From positions 1-64,000 of the forward strand of contig NZ_JAJOHW010000021.1 of the NCBI RefSeq assembly GCF_021129195.1: a stretch of DNA of 64,000 bases, read 5' to 3'. Each line of letters begins with the position of its first letter. Position 1 is the stretch's first letter. The translations under genes and the position numbers were made by a program. This document shows, one piece after another, positions 1 through 9,104 of this stretch. A model generated the notes under the pieces. It was not told the origin of the DNA and made no database searches. It saw only the letters and a list, made by a program, of their open reading frames with translations. Origin of the DNA: Chromobacterium aquaticum (GTDB taxonomy: Bacteria; Pseudomonadota; Gammaproteobacteria; Burkholderiales; Chromobacteriaceae).

Positions 1-1
1 G

Positions 2-1054
2 CTGAGCGCCGCGCGCGCCGCCGGCCGCGCCGTGCACTACCTGGCGCCGTACCGCGGCGAAACCCTGATCGAAATGGGCCGCCTGCTGGACGTTCATCCG
101 GCCCAGGTCAAGGACGGCTTCTCCGCGCCGCTGACCCATGCCGTGGTGGCGCTGCGCGAAATCAAGGGCGATGAGGAAATCGCCGAAATGGAAGCCGCGC
201 TGGCGGTGACCCGCGACATGCACATCGCCGCGATGCGCCACGCCAAGCCCGGCGTGATGGAATACGAAGTGGTGGGCGAGATGGAAGGCATCATGCGCCG
301 CCGCGACTGGCAGCTGGCCTACCCGTCCATCTTCTCCCGCCGCGGCGAAGTGCTGCACAACCATCACCACGACAACCGCCTGGAAAGCGGCGACCTGGCG
401 CTGAACGACACCGGCTGTACCTCCGGCGGCGGCTACGCCAGCGACATCACCCGCACCTTCCCGGTGGGCGGCAAGTTCAGCCCGCGCCAGCGCGAACTGT
501 ACAACATCGTGCTGGACATGCAGCTGGCCGCCATCGAGGCGATGAAGCCGGGCGTGCGCTATCTGGACGTGCACAAGCTGTCGGCGCGGCTGATGGTGGA
601 AAGAATGAGCGCGCTGGGCTTCTTCCGCGGCGACGCCAACGCCATCGTTGAATCCGGCGCCTACGCCATCGCCTTCCCGCACGGCCTCGGCCATCAGATC
701 GGCATGGACGTGCACGATATGGAAGGCCTGGGCGAAGACCTGGTGGGCTATGGCGCGGACACCGAGCGCAGCCCGCTGTTCGGCCTGGGCTACCTGCGCC
801 TGGGCAAGCCGCTGCTGGCCGGCATGGTGGTGACGGTGGAACCCGGCATGTACTTCATTCCGGCGCTGATCGAAGCCTGGGCCGCCGAAGGCCGCCACAG
901 CCAGTACATCAACTACGACACATTCCGCGAATACCAGGACTTTGGCGGCATCCGCATCGAGGACAATGTCTTGATCACCGCCGACGGCAGCCGCGTGCTG
1001 GGCGCGCCGATTCCCAAGACGGTGGAAGAAGTCGAAGCCGCGATGGCCGGCTGA
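2..1054 (+). CDS. pepP: Xaa-Pro aminopeptidase, M24B family (5' partial)
   Basis: Cytoplasmic metallopeptidase that removes N-terminal residues preceding proline. The frame is open to the left edge, so the gene starts outside the window; the GTG at 32 is not a convincing start. The visible 350 residues are the pita-bread catalytic domain. The dinuclear metal ligands are all present in order: two Asp around the ASDITRTF stretch (about 433-456), His in HGLGH (679-693), Glu in VEPGMY (about 837) and Glu in RIEDN (about 955). The N-terminal creatinase-like domain is outside the window. A hairpin terminator follows at 1079. The family call is firm; exact substrate range is inferred. Confidence 0.9.
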   Translation: MSAARAAGRAVHYLAPYRGETLIEMGRLLDVHPAQVKDGFSAPLTHAVVALREIKGDEEIAEMEAALAVTRDMHIAAMRHAKPGVMEYEVVGEMEGIMRRRDWQLAYPSIFSRRGEVLHNHHHDNRLESGDLALNDTGCTSGGGYASDITRTFPVGGKFSPRQRELYNIVLDMQLAAIEAMKPGVRYLDVHKLSARLMVERMSALGFFRGDANAIVESGAYAIAFPHGLGHQIGMDVHDMEGLGEDLVGYGADTERSPLFGLGYLRLGKPLLAGMVVTVEPGMYFIPALIEAWAAEGRHSQYINYDTFREYQDFGGIRIEDNVLITADGSRVLGAPIPKTVEEVEAAMAG

Positions 1055-1078
1055 GTCCAGCCGCCACGCCGGTTCAAA

Positions 1079-1099
1079 GCCGCCCACGGGCGGCTTTTT
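1079..1099 (+). terminator. Rho-independent terminator after pepP
   Basis: Seven-base GC stem (GCCGCCC / GGGCGGC, 1079-1085 and 1088-1094), two-base spacer, then five T. It lies 25 bases after the pepP stop. Confidence 0.8.
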
Positions 1100-1157
1100 C
1101 CATATGGACGCCGCGCGGGCCAGGGCGCACCATCTGACGACTGAGCCAAGGGGAGCG

Positions 1158-2255
1158 ATGATGGAACAAGTAGAATGCCTGGTGATAGGCGCCGGAGTGA
1201 TCGGCCTGGCCATGGCGCGGCAGCTGGCGATGGCCGGCCGCGAAGTCGTCATCGTCGAAGCGGAAAGCGCCATCGGCCAACATGCGTCCAGCCGCAACAG
1301 CGAAGTGATCCACGCCGGGCTCTACTATCCGCCCGGCAGCCTGAAAGCGCGGCTATGCGTGGCCGGCCGCCAGCGGCTGTACGACTACTGCGCCCAGCGC
1401 GCGATTGCCCACCGCCGCTGCGGCAAGCTCATCGTCGCCGCAAACGAAGCCGAACTGCCGCGGCTGCAAGCCTTGCAACAGCGCGCCGCCGCCAACGGCG
1501 TCGATGATCTGCGCTGGCTGGACGCGGAACAGCTCCGGGCGCTGGAGCCGGCCTTGCACGCCCGCGCCGCGCTGTTGTCGCCGTCCACCGGCATAATAGA
1601 CAGCCACGGCCTGATGCTGGCCTTATTGGCCGACGCCGAGGCCCACGGCGCGACGCTGGCGCTGAACTCGCCGCTGAGCGGCGGCCGCGTTGGCGACGAT
1701 GGGCTGGAACTGGACATCGCCGGCCTGCGGCTGCGCGCGCGTTGCGTGGTCAACGCCGCCGGCGCATCGGCGCCGCGAGTCGCTGCCAGCATTGCCGGGG
1801 TTCCACGTGAAACCATTCCCACGCCCTATTACGCACGCGGCGTTTACTTCGCGCTGCAAGGCCGCTCGCCGTTCCAGCGCCTGATCTACCCGCTGCCCGA
1901 AGCCGGCGGCCTGGGCACGCATCTGACGCTGGACCTGGCCGGCCAGGCGCGCTTCGGCCCGGACCTGGAATGGGTGGACGCCATCGACTACCGGGTGGAC
2001 CCGGCGCGCGCCGAGCGCTTCCACGCCGGCATCCGCCGCTGGTGGCCGGCGCTGCCGGAACAGGCGCTAGCGCCGGCCTATGCCGGCATCCGCCCCAAGA
2101 TCGCCGGCCCCGGCGCGCCGGACGCGGATTTCCTGATCCAGGGCCCGGCGCAGCACGGCGTGCCCGGCCTGCTTCAACTCTATGGCATCGAATCCCCCGG
2201 CCTCACCGCCAGCCTGGCGCTGGCCGAATACGCGGCGGCAACGCTGACGGCATAG
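1158..2255 (+). CDS. FAD-dependent oxidoreductase, L-2-hydroxyglutarate oxidase (LhgO/L2HGDH) family
   Basis: Flavoprotein of the DAO superfamily, 365 residues. The start is ATG 1158 or the adjacent ATG 1161, both just after the Shine-Dalgarno AAGGGGAG at 1148; the frame is open further upstream but has no ribosome site there. The N-terminal dinucleotide fold is [10 protein letters not shown]. It is followed by the signature [16 protein letters not shown], typical of proteins that oxidise L-2-hydroxyglutarate to 2-oxoglutarate. The C-terminal [11 protein letters not shown] motif closes the FAD site. It is followed 58 bases later by a GlpR-type regulator on the same strand. Substrate is inferred from the family; another 2-hydroxy acid is possible. 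Confidence 0.8.
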   Translation: MMEQVECLVIGAGVIGLAMARQLAMAGREVVIVEAESAIGQHASSRNSEVIHAGLYYPPGSLKARLCVAGRQRLYDYCAQRAIAHRRCGKLIVAANEAELPRLQALQQRAAANGVDDLRWLDAEQLRALEPALHARAALLSPSTGIIDSHGLMLALLADAEAHGATLALNSPLSGGRVGDDGLELDIAGLRLRARCVVNAAGASAPRVAASIAGVPRETIPTPYYARGVYFALQGRSPFQRLIYPLPEAGGLGTHLTLDLAGQARFGPDLEWVDAIDYRVDPARAERFHAGIRRWWPALPEQALAPAYAGIRPKIAGPGAPDADFLIQGPAQHGVPGLLQLYGIESPGLTASLALAEYAAATLTA

Positions 2256-2313
2256 CGCCGGGACGAGTTGTCCGCTTACAATCGAACCGTCCCAACCCGC
2301 CGCCTTGCCGTCT

Positions 2314-3078
2314 ATGCTCATTCTGAATCAACGCCAGCAGGAACTGCTGGCCCTGGTCAAACGCGACAGCTATGTCAGCGTGGAAAAGCTGGCCGAACAT
2401 TTCTCCGTCACCCGGCAGACCATACGCCGCGACATCGCGCTGCTGGCCGAGCACCAGTTGCTGCAACGCTATCACGGCGGCGCCAGCGTGCTGTCCAGCG
2501 TGGAGAACGTCGCCTACCAGGCGCGGCAAGTGCTGTGCATAGACGAAAAGCGCCGCATCGCCGAATGCCTGGCGCGCCACATCCCGGACAACGCCTCGCT
2601 GTTCATCAATCTGGGCACCACCACCGAGGAAGTGGCCAAGGCGCTGCACCAGCATCGCGGCCTGCGGGTGATCACCAATAATCTGCACGTGGCGGACACC
2701 ATGTGCGACTACCCGGACTGCGAAGTCATCGTGCTGGGCGGCATGCTGCGCAAACGCGACCGCGGCATCACCGGCGAAGCCACGGTGCAGCTGATCCGCC
2801 AGTTCCGCGTCGATTACGGCATCATCGGCATTTCCAGCATCGAGCTGGACGGCACGCTGCGCGATTACGACTACCGCGAGGTGCGCAGCGCCGAGGCCAT
2901 CATCCAGCAATCGCGCCACGTGTTCCTGGCCGCCGACCACAGCAAGTTCGACCGCCCGGCGCTGGTGGAACTGGGCCATCTGTCGCAGATAGACGCGCTG
3001 TTCACCGACCAGCCGCCGCCGCCCGCCGTCGTCGAGCTGATGCGGGAGGCGGAGACTCAGTTGTACGTGGCGGACTAA
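2314..3078 (+). CDS. glpR: DeoR-family transcriptional repressor, GlpR type
   Basis: 254-residue regulator that resembles the glycerol-3-phosphate repressor along its whole length. The N-terminal winged helix includes YVSVEKLAEHFSVTRQTIRRD, the DeoR HTH signature, shown here as the stretch around residues 20-40. The C-terminal sugar-phosphate sensor has FINLGTTTEEVA and VLGGMLRKRDRGITGEA. The start is set to ATG 2314 rather than the in-frame TTG 2305. It follows the LhgO-type oxidase closely and converges on the SDR gene, whose end is 8 bases away. I would expect it to control glycerol-3-phosphate genes elsewhere; glpF, glpK and glpD are not in this window. Confidence 0.85.
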   Translation: MLILNQRQQELLALVKRDSYVSVEKLAEHFSVTRQTIRRDIALLAEHQLLQRYHGGASVLSSVENVAYQARQVLCIDEKRRIAECLARHIPDNASLFINLGTTTEEVAKALHQHRGLRVITNNLHVADTMCDYPDCEVIVLGGMLRKRDRGITGEATVQLIRQFRVDYGIIGISSIELDGTLRDYDYREVRSAEAIIQQSRHVFLAADHSKFDRPALVELGHLSQIDALFTDQPPPPAVVELMREAETQLYVAD

Positions 3079-3085
3079 CAGCCTG

Positions 3086-3808
3086 TTAAGGCTGCTGCCG
3101 CGTCGCCGCCAGCACGATCTCGCGAATGCACACATTCTGCGGCTGCTGGTAGGCATAGACGATGGCGCTGGCCACATCCTCGGCCGCCAGCACCCCGCCC
3201 ATTTCCTGTTTCCAGGCTTCGTAGCCGGCCTTGATCGCCTCGCTGCTGGTATGCGACAGCAGCTCGGTGTCCACCGCGCCCGGCGCTATCGTCACCACCC
3301 GCACGCCGTGGTCCGCCACTTCCTCGCGCAGATTCTCCGACATCGCGTGCACCGCGAACTTGGTGCCGCAATAGGCCACATGGTTGGGGAAGGTCTTGCG
3401 CCCGGCCACCGAACTGATATTGATCACCGTGCCGCGCTTACGCTCCACCATGCCGCCCAGCACCGCGTGGATGCCGTTGAGCAAGCCGTGCACATTGACG
3501 TCGAACATGGTTTTCCACTCTTCCGGCGCCTGCTCGGCCATCTGGCCCAGCAACATCACGCCGGCGTTGTTGACGATGGCGTCCACCGGCCCGAAGCGGC
3601 CTTCCGCTTCCGCCACCGCGGCGGCCAGCTGGGCGCGGTCGGTCACGTCCACCGCGCGGCACAAGGCATTGGGCAAGGCCAGCGCTTCCAGGCGCTCCAC
3701 CCGGCGCGCCAATAGCAGGAGCGGATGGCCTTGTTGCGACAACAAACGGGCGGTGGCGGCGCCGATGCCGGAACTGGCGCCGGTGATCACGATGAGGGCT
3801 TTAGTCAT
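3086..3808 (-). CDS. SDR-family NAD(P)-dependent oxidoreductase
   Basis: Classical short-chain dehydrogenase/reductase, 240 residues. It has the Rossmann glycine motif TGASSGIG at residues 9-16, the structural NNAG motif, the catalytic Ser in INISSVAG and the catalytic pair in YCGTK. The C-terminal part resembles the YdfG/serine-3-dehydrogenase group of clan CP2. An AAGGAG ribosome site precedes ATG 3808. It is divergent from a LysR-type regulator with 115 bases between them, the usual arrangement for a regulator and its target. The substrate cannot be read from the sequence. Confidence 0.85.
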   Translation of the reverse strand: MTKALIVITGASSGIGAATARLLSQQGHPLLLLARRVERLEALALPNALCRAVDVTDRAQLAAAVAEAEGRFGPVDAIVNNAGVMLLGQMAEQAPEEWKTMFDVNVHGLLNGIHAVLGGMVERKRGTVINISSVAGRKTFPNHVAYCGTKFAVHAMSENLREEVADHGVRVVTIAPGAVDTELLSHTSSEAIKAGYEAWKQEMGGVLAAEDVASAIVYAYQQPQNVCIREIVLAATRQQP

Positions 3809-3923
3809 GGGACTTCTCCTTTAGCAATAGAAATAACTGATATCAAATCCTTGAGCAGCACTATAATCCGCTGACGATTCCGCGAAAAATCGTTTATTCC
3901 ACTTGCTGCCATCGGTTTAATTT

Positions 3924-4751
3924 ATGGATATCCGCTCGCTCAAAGCCTTCATCGCCGTGTTCGAAGAACGCAACATCACCCAGGCCTCGGCGCGTCTCTA
4001 CCTGAGCCAGCCTGCGCTGTCCGCCACCATCCGGCAACTGGAACAAGAGCTGGGCGCCGAGCTGTTCCAGCGCCAGCCACGCGGAGTGGACGTCACCGAC
4101 GCCGCGCGCCTGCTCTACCCGGAAGCGCGCCGGCTGGTGGAGGAAGCGGAGGGACTGAAGCAGTTGTTTCGCGGCCGGCAGGACTGCCTGCCGCTGACGC
4201 TGGGCGTGGCCGCGGACCTGGGCCAGGCCGACGTGGCGCGCGTGCTGACGGCGGCCTACCGCGCGGTGGATGGCTTGCTGCTGGAACTGGCGGCGGGCTG
4301 CGCCGGCGACGCGCGGCTGGACGAAGACGCCAGGCGCTGCGAGGACGAGTTGTTCCTGCCGCTGTGGGAAGAGGATTATGTGCTGGCGATGCGCGCCGAC
4401 GCGCCGCTGGCGGCACAGCCATGGCTGCGGCCGGCGCAATTGCTGGGCCAGGATCTGATTGCCTGCCCGGAACACTCCTCGCACCAGCGCTTCGCCAGCC
4501 TGCTGGGCGCGGCGGCGCGGGAACTGGCGGTGGCGGCGCGCTGCGCCACCTTGAACCAGGCGGCGACGCTGGCCGCCGCCGGCGCCGGCATCGCCTTCAT
4601 CCCGCGGGGACTGGCCAAGGACCACCCGGAGCTGCGCTGCGTGCGGCTGGACCAGGCGGAACTCAGCCGCCGCGTCGGCCTGTGCTACGCGCCGGACGCT
4701 TTGGCCAAGCCGGCGCTGGCCCGTTTGAAGCAAGGCCTGGCCGCCAGCTGA
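3924..4751 (+). CDS. LysR-family transcriptional regulator
   Basis: 275-residue LysR-type regulator. The N-terminal winged helix-turn-helix spans about residues 3-60 (FEERNITQASARLYLSQPAL). The effector-binding domain is shorter than the usual 290-310-residue family length. It is transcribed away from the SDR gene, so it probably autoregulates and controls that gene. The intergenic segment 3809-3923 is AT-rich and includes a TATAAT at 3862-3867. The 3' end abuts a palindromic repeat at 4752 that separates it from the convergent tyrB gene. The inducer is unknown. Confidence 0.85.
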   Translation: MDIRSLKAFIAVFEERNITQASARLYLSQPALSATIRQLEQELGAELFQRQPRGVDVTDAARLLYPEARRLVEEAEGLKQLFRGRQDCLPLTLGVAADLGQADVARVLTAAYRAVDGLLLELAAGCAGDARLDEDARRCEDELFLPLWEEDYVLAMRADAPLAAQPWLRPAQLLGQDLIACPEHSSHQRFASLLGAAARELAVAARCATLNQAATLAAAGAGIAFIPRGLAKDHPELRCVRLDQAELSRRVGLCYAPDALAKPALARLKQGLAAS

Positions 4752-4882
4752 GAGCCTGTTTTAAGAGCGGCTGACAAAACTCAGTTTTACGGCTGAGGCA
4801 AGCCGCGCCGACGTCGGCAGTGCCTTGAGTACGGCAAGCCGGCGCAACACGGCATCAGCGGTTTTGTCAGCCGCGCTTGGTC
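4752..4882. mobile_element. Palindromic intergenic element R11 (divergent relative of the R family)
   Basis: 131 bases fill the whole gap between the convergent LysR and tyrB stop codons. The outer end reads GAGCCTGTTTTAAGAG, close to the R-family end. A 14-base perfect inverted repeat, GCGGCTGACAAAAC, lies inside each end (left copy near 4767, right copy near 4861). The core differs from R1-R10. The flanks are TGA and TTA, so any target duplication has decayed. Confidence 0.55.
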
Positions 4883-6076
4883 TTACTGCACCGCGGCGAA
4901 AGCCTTGGCCACATAAGGCGCATTGGCGCGGGTCAAACCGGCCACGCACATGCGGCCAGTACCCACCAGATAGACGCCGAAACGCTCGCGCAGAGCATCC
5001 ACCTGCGCCTGGCTGAAGCCGGTATAGCTGAACATGCCGCGCTGATGGACCAGATAGGCGAAGTCCTGCTCCGGCAGCGCCTGCTTCAGCACTTCCACCA
5101 GAATGCCGCGCATTTCCAGAATGCGGCCGCGCATCTCGTTCACCTCGGACAGCCACAACGCTTTCAGCTCGGCGTCACCCAATACCGTGGCGATCAAGCG
5201 CGCGCCGGTGGTGGGCGGGTTGGAGTAGTTGCGGCGCACCGTGGCCTTGAGCTGGCCCAACACCAGTTCCGCTTCGGCCTGGCTCGGGCATACCACCGAC
5301 AGCCCGCCGCAGCGCTCGCCGTACAGCGAGAAGATCTTGGAGAAGGAATTGCTGATCAGGAAAGACAAGCCGGCGTCGGCCATCGCGCGGATGGCGTAGG
5401 CGTCTTCCTCCAGCCCGGCGCCGAAGCCCTGGTAGGCGATGTCCAGGAACGGAATCAACTGCTTGCGCTTGGCCAGCGCCACCACCTGATCCCACTGCGC
5501 ATTGTCCAGATCCGAGCCGGTGGGGTTGTGGCAGCACGGGTGCAACAGCAGAATGCTGCCGGCGGGCAGCGTTTCCAGCGTGTCCAGCATCGCGGCGAAG
5601 TTCACCCCGCGGGTTTGCGCATCGAAATAGGGATAGCGGTTCACCGCGATGCCGGCGCCTTCGAAGATGGCCACGTGGTTATCCCAGGTCGGATCGCTGA
5701 CCCACACCTGGGCATCGGGGAAATAGCGCTTGAGGAAATCCGCGCCCACTTTCAGCGCGCCGGAGCCGCCCAGGGTCTGGATGGTGGCGACGCGGCCTGC
5801 GGCCAGCGCCGGATGCTCCGCGCCGAACAGCAGCTCCTGCACCGCCTTGCGGTAGGCCGGCAGGCCGTCCATCGGCAGATAGGTGCAAGGCGGCGTCGGC
5901 AAGGCCGCCAGCTTGGCCTCGGCTTGCCGTACCGCGTTCAGGCGCGGAATGCGGCCCTGCTCGTCGTAATACAGGCCGATGCTGAGATTGACCTTGTCGC
6001 CGCGCGGGTCCTTGCCGAAGGCGTCGACCAGCGACAGGATGGGATCGCCGGCATAGGCGTCGACGTGCTGAAACAT
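4883..6076 (-). CDS. tyrB: Aromatic amino acid aminotransferase
   Basis: PLP-dependent class I aminotransferase of 397 residues that transfers the amino group between glutamate and aromatic or dicarboxylic oxo acids in the cytoplasm. The start is ATG 6076 ([14 protein letters not shown]), preceded by the ribosome site AAGGAG; the frame runs a little further upstream without one. The PLP lysine is in [14 protein letters not shown], the phosphate-binding and substrate Arg motifs are conserved, and the HPCCHNPTG motif is intact. Only 45 bases separate the start from element R1, so its promoter is inside or beyond that insertion. AspC-like activity is an alternative, but the sequence is closer to TyrB. 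Confidence 0.88.
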   Translation of the reverse strand: MFQHVDAYAGDPILSLVDAFGKDPRGDKVNLSIGLYYDEQGRIPRLNAVRQAEAKLAALPTPPCTYLPMDGLPAYRKAVQELLFGAEHPALAAGRVATIQTLGGSGALKVGADFLKRYFPDAQVWVSDPTWDNHVAIFEGAGIAVNRYPYFDAQTRGVNFAAMLDTLETLPAGSILLLHPCCHNPTGSDLDNAQWDQVVALAKRKQLIPFLDIAYQGFGAGLEEDAYAIRAMADAGLSFLISNSFSKIFSLYGERCGGLSVVCPSQAEAELVLGQLKATVRRNYSNPPTTGARLIATVLGDAELKALWLSEVNEMRGRILEMRGILVEVLKQALPEQDFAYLVHQRGMFSYTGFSQAQVDALRERFGVYLVGTGRMCVAGLTRANAPYVAKAFAAVQ

Positions 6077-6121
6077 GCGTTTCTCCTTGAGTAGTGTGGT
6101 ATCGCCTCGTGCAACCATTTA

Positions 6122-6271
6122 GAACGTGTTTATGATCTCGCGAGCTAAGGCGAGACAAGGCGTTGCGGCTGAGAAAGCGGAATGTACGGTTGGTACATGA
6201 GCATTTCGAAGCGGGTTTCAACGCCCTTGTCTAACTATTCCGCCGACGCGCAGCAGATCGTAAGCAGGTTC
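6122..6271. mobile_element. MITE-like palindromic element R1
   Basis: 150 bases with ends GAACGTGTTTATGATCT and, inverted, GAACCTGCTTACGATCT. It is flanked by the direct repeat TTA (6119-6121 and 6272-6274), a TNA-type target duplication. It has no coding capacity. It sits 45 bases upstream of the tyrB start, with the end carrying TTGTCTCGCCTTAGCTCGC facing tyrB. Confidence 0.8.
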
Positions 6272-6323
6272 TTACGCCGCCCTCTGACGGGGCGGTGAAG
6301 TCAAGCCATTGTGCCAGATAGGT

Positions 6324-6632
6324 TCAGGACCCGGCCGCCAGATCGTCGCGCTTCAGCGCCAACAACATCGCCGCGATCCACGGCAGGATCAGCCAGCCGC
6401 CCAGCACATTCAGCGCCGCCACCAGCTTCAGTCGCGGGCTGCCCACCAGCGCCGCGGTCAGCGTGGGCACCAGGTAAGCGCTGCCCAGCGCCAGCGCATT
6501 GCCCAGGTACATCGCCCATTGCTGCCACTGTGGCTCGCCGCTGTAAGCGCCATAAGCCCACAGCGCCAGCGCGGCGGCCAGCACCGTGAAACAGAGCTTG
6601 CGCACCATAGTCAAAATCTTCATATCTTTCAT
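6324..6632 (-). CDS. Small membrane protein resembling superinfection immunity proteins (Imm_superinfect)
   Basis: 102 residues from ATG 6632 (MKDMKILTMV); the frame extends 8 arginine-rich codons upstream, but a GGGAACGG site fits 6632 better. There are three likely membrane segments: about 11-30, 41-60 and 66-89. The YLVPTLTAAL...ALNVLGGWLILPW pattern matches the domain found in the T4 Imm-like family, which is widespread in bacterial chromosomes without known phage function. It lies between R1 and the C69 dipeptidase and is not near the phage-like cluster. Family assignment is by pattern only. Confidence 0.55.
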   Translation of the reverse strand: MKDMKILTMVRKLCFTVLAAALALWAYGAYSGEPQWQQWAMYLGNALALGSAYLVPTLTAALVGSPRLKLVAALNVLGGWLILPWIAAMLLALKRDDLAAGS

Positions 6633-6908
6633 CCGTTCCCGCCGTCGCCGCGCCATCAGCGCCGCGACAATGAAATGCCAAGCTTAATCAGGCTTGCGCC
6701 AAGATGGCAAAAGCAATCGCTTAAATCAGACAGTTTGCGCCACATTTTTACCAAACAGCGCAAGATTGACATGCATCAGCCAAGCATGGGATTCCCATTT
6801 CAACTAATGCGAACCATCTGCCTACAATCTGCTTGCCCTCACCGCCAAACCGCCGCACGCTTAGCGCGCGGCCAACATGAGCCGTCTCGCACCGCGACTG
6901 ACCGCTCA
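6633..6908. other. Intergenic region without a gene
   Basis: Comparatively AT-rich stretch between two divergent genes. It holds a TTGACA at 6766-6771 and a TACAAT at 6823-6828, but they are not at a promoter spacing from each other. No convincing ORF or RNA gene was seen. Confidence 0.4.
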
Positions 6909-7048
6909 GAACCTGTTTACGATCTGCTGCGCGTCGACGATACGGCGTTGAAAACCGCTTCGAAATGCTCATGTACCGTTTGTACACTGCGCTTTCTCAG
7001 CCGTTTTCGCCTTGTCTCGCCTTAGCTCGCTAGATCGTAAACACGCTC
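6909..7048. mobile_element. MITE-like palindromic element R2
   Basis: 140 bases with ends GAACCTGTTTACGATCT and, inverted, GAGCGTGTTTACGATCT. The TCA target duplication is perfect (6906-6908, 7049-7051). It ends 20 bases before the dipeptidase ATG, so the promoter of that gene is within or upstream of it. The TTGTCTCGCC end faces the gene, as in R1. Confidence 0.82.
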
Positions 7049-7068
7049 TCAGAGAAGAGGAATGCATC

Positions 7069-8553
7069 ATGACGCCGCGCCCTACCCTGCTTGCCCTGGC
7101 CACCGCCCTTGCGCTGGCCGCCCCGCTCGCCGACGCCTGCTCATCGCTGATCGTCGGCAAACAGGCCTCCGCCGATGGCTCCATCATCATCGCCCGCAAC
7201 GAAGATTATTACATCAATAACTGGAACAAGCGCCTGGTGCTGCACCCGGCGCGCGCGGCGGCCAAGGATGAAATGCTGAGCTTCAAGAACGGCCTGAAAG
7301 TGCCGGCTCCGGCGCAGTTCTACCGCTACAGCGGCCTGATGGACTGGAACGGCGACAGCGCCGGCGGCGACGGCCTGTACGAGGAACGCGGCGTCAACGA
7401 ATTCAATGTGGCGGTATCCGCCACCAATAGCGCGGAAATCAACGCCCGCGCCAAGAAAGCGGATCCGCTGCTGGACAGCGGCGTGGTGGAGGCGGTGATC
7501 CCCTCGCTGATCCTGCCGCAGGCCAAGACCGCGCGCGAAGGCGTGGAACTGCTGGGCCGCTATATCAAGCAATACGGCGCCGGCGAAGGCAACGGCGTGC
7601 TGATCGCCGATCCGAACGAAGCCTGGTACATGGAAATCGGCTCCGGCCACCACTGGCTGGCCTATCGCGTGCCGCAGGACAGCTATTTGATGGTGGCCAA
7701 CGGCCTGCGCCTGCACGACATCGACCTCGCCGACCGCGCCAATGTGATCGCCAGCCCCGGCCTGGCCGAGTTCACCGCCAAACACCAGCTGCTGGCCAAG
7801 GTGGACGCCAAGCGCTTCAACTTCGCCCAGGCCTTCGGCGTCACCGGCGACAAATACAATGTGGACCGCGAATGGCTGGGCCAGCATCTGCTGAACCCAG
7901 GGCTGCGCCAGGCCACGCGGCAGGCGCAATACCCGCTGACGCTGAAGCCGGAACACAAGATCGCGGTGGCCGATGTGGCCAAGGTGCTGCGCGCCACCTT
8001 CCACGGCACCGCGCTGGCCAAGCTGAAGGACGCGGACCGGCCGATGGGCGTGGACCGCACCATAGAAACCCATGTCATCCAGCTGCGCGCCGGCCTGCCC
8101 AAGGAACTGGCGGCGCTGACCTGGCAATCCTTCGGCAGCCCGGCCGGCGCGGTGCTGGTGCCGATGTATGAAAACGCGATGAAGGACATCCCCGCGCCGC
8201 TGCGCGCCGGCGCCGCCACTTACGAGAGCGGCTCCGCCTACTGGGCCTTCCGCGCCAACGCCACGCTGGCCCAGGCCAAGCCGGACAAGTATCTGCCGGT
8301 GCTGGCGCAATGGCAGGCACGGCTGGAGCGGCAGTTCCAGGGCCAACAGCCGGCGGTGGACGCGATGCTGGCCAGCCTCTACGCCAGCCAGCCGCAAACC
8401 GCCATCGGCTTCGCCGGCCAGTGGAGCGGCGGCAATATGCTGAGCGCGGTGCAATCGGCGCGCGACGTGCACGCCGGCCTGCTCACCGACCTGACCAAGG
8501 CCAGCGAGAAGAAATACAGCCCGGAGGAGCTGGAAAAAATCAAAAACCTATAA
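7069..8553 (+). CDS. Secreted C69-family dipeptidase
   Basis: 494-residue N-terminal nucleophile hydrolase of peptidase family C69 (PepD type). An N-terminal signal peptide (about residues 1-23, ending PLADA) places Cys24 of ACSSLIVGK at the mature N-terminus, where this family has its catalytic nucleophile after processing. Arg and Asp of the IIARNEDYY motif follow. The start is ATG 7069 after GAGAAGAGG; the upstream reading frame is inside R2. It probably cleaves dipeptides in the periplasm. Whether the leader is a true signal peptide or an autocleaved propeptide cannot be settled here. Confidence 0.85.
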   Translation: MTPRPTLLALATALALAAPLADACSSLIVGKQASADGSIIIARNEDYYINNWNKRLVLHPARAAAKDEMLSFKNGLKVPAPAQFYRYSGLMDWNGDSAGGDGLYEERGVNEFNVAVSATNSAEINARAKKADPLLDSGVVEAVIPSLILPQAKTAREGVELLGRYIKQYGAGEGNGVLIADPNEAWYMEIGSGHHWLAYRVPQDSYLMVANGLRLHDIDLADRANVIASPGLAEFTAKHQLLAKVDAKRFNFAQAFGVTGDKYNVDREWLGQHLLNPGLRQATRQAQYPLTLKPEHKIAVADVAKVLRATFHGTALAKLKDADRPMGVDRTIETHVIQLRAGLPKELAALTWQSFGSPAGAVLVPMYENAMKDIPAPLRAGAATYESGSAYWAFRANATLAQAKPDKYLPVLAQWQARLERQFQGQQPAVDAMLASLYASQPQTAIGFAGQWSGGNMLSAVQSARDVHAGLLTDLTKASEKKYSPEELEKIKNL

Positions 8554-8651
8554 GTAGCTAGCAGCCAGGAGCGGCCCCGGCAAACCCGGCCGCTCTCGCC
8601 AGTCCGGGCGTGTTATCTTTATGGCATTTCCCTCGCCCGGCTGGCCGCGCC

Positions 8652-9104
8652 ATGACCCTCCACATCGACACCGATCCCGCGCGGCTGGACCGCGAACGCA
8701 TCTATCGCTACCTGTCTGAACAGTCCTACTGGGCGCGCCAATTGCCGCGCGACATCTTCGAGCGCTCGCTCGCCAATTCGCTATGCTTCGGCGCCTACGC
8801 CGCCGACGGCGAACAGATAGGCTTCGCCCGCGTGATCACCGACTACGCCACCTTTGGCTATCTGGCCGATGTCTTCGTGGTCGAAGCCTGGCGCGGCCAG
8901 GGCGTGTCCAAGCAATTGATGGCGGCGGTCAACGCCCATCCCGGCCTGCAAAACCTGCGCCGCCTGCTGCTGGCCACCGCCGACGCCCACGGCCTGTACA
9001 CGCAATTCGGCTTCGGCGCGCTGTCGCGGCCGGAACGGTTGATGGAAAAGCTGGACGCCGAGGTCTACCAGCGGCTGGCGGCGGATGCCGGGAGCGTGGC
9101 ATGA
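8652..9104 (+). CDS. GNAT-family N-acetyltransferase
   Basis: 150-residue acetyl-CoA-dependent acyltransferase. The acetyl-CoA pyrophosphate loop is VEAWRGQGVSKQLM (about residues 79-92), preceded by the strand DVFVV and followed by the C-terminal LYTQFGFGALSRPE segment, typical of the small YjdJ/ArgO-like subgroup. The start is ATG 8652; codons further upstream lack a ribosome site. Its stop overlaps the start of the AlaX-like gene (ATGA, 9101-9104), so the two are translationally coupled. The substrate is unknown. Confidence 0.82.
   Translation: MTLHIDTDPARLDRERIYRYLSEQSYWARQLPRDIFERSLANSLCFGAYAADGEQIGFARVITDYATFGYLADVFVVEAWRGQGVSKQLMAAVNAHPGLQNLRRLLLATADAHGLYTQFGFGALSRPERLMEKLDAEVYQRLAADAGSVA

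Noticed and set aside
4877-6094. 405-codon plus-strand ORF opposite tyrB
   Set aside because: Antisense frame of a complete aminotransferase gene, with His/Gln/Arg-rich composition and no ribosome site.
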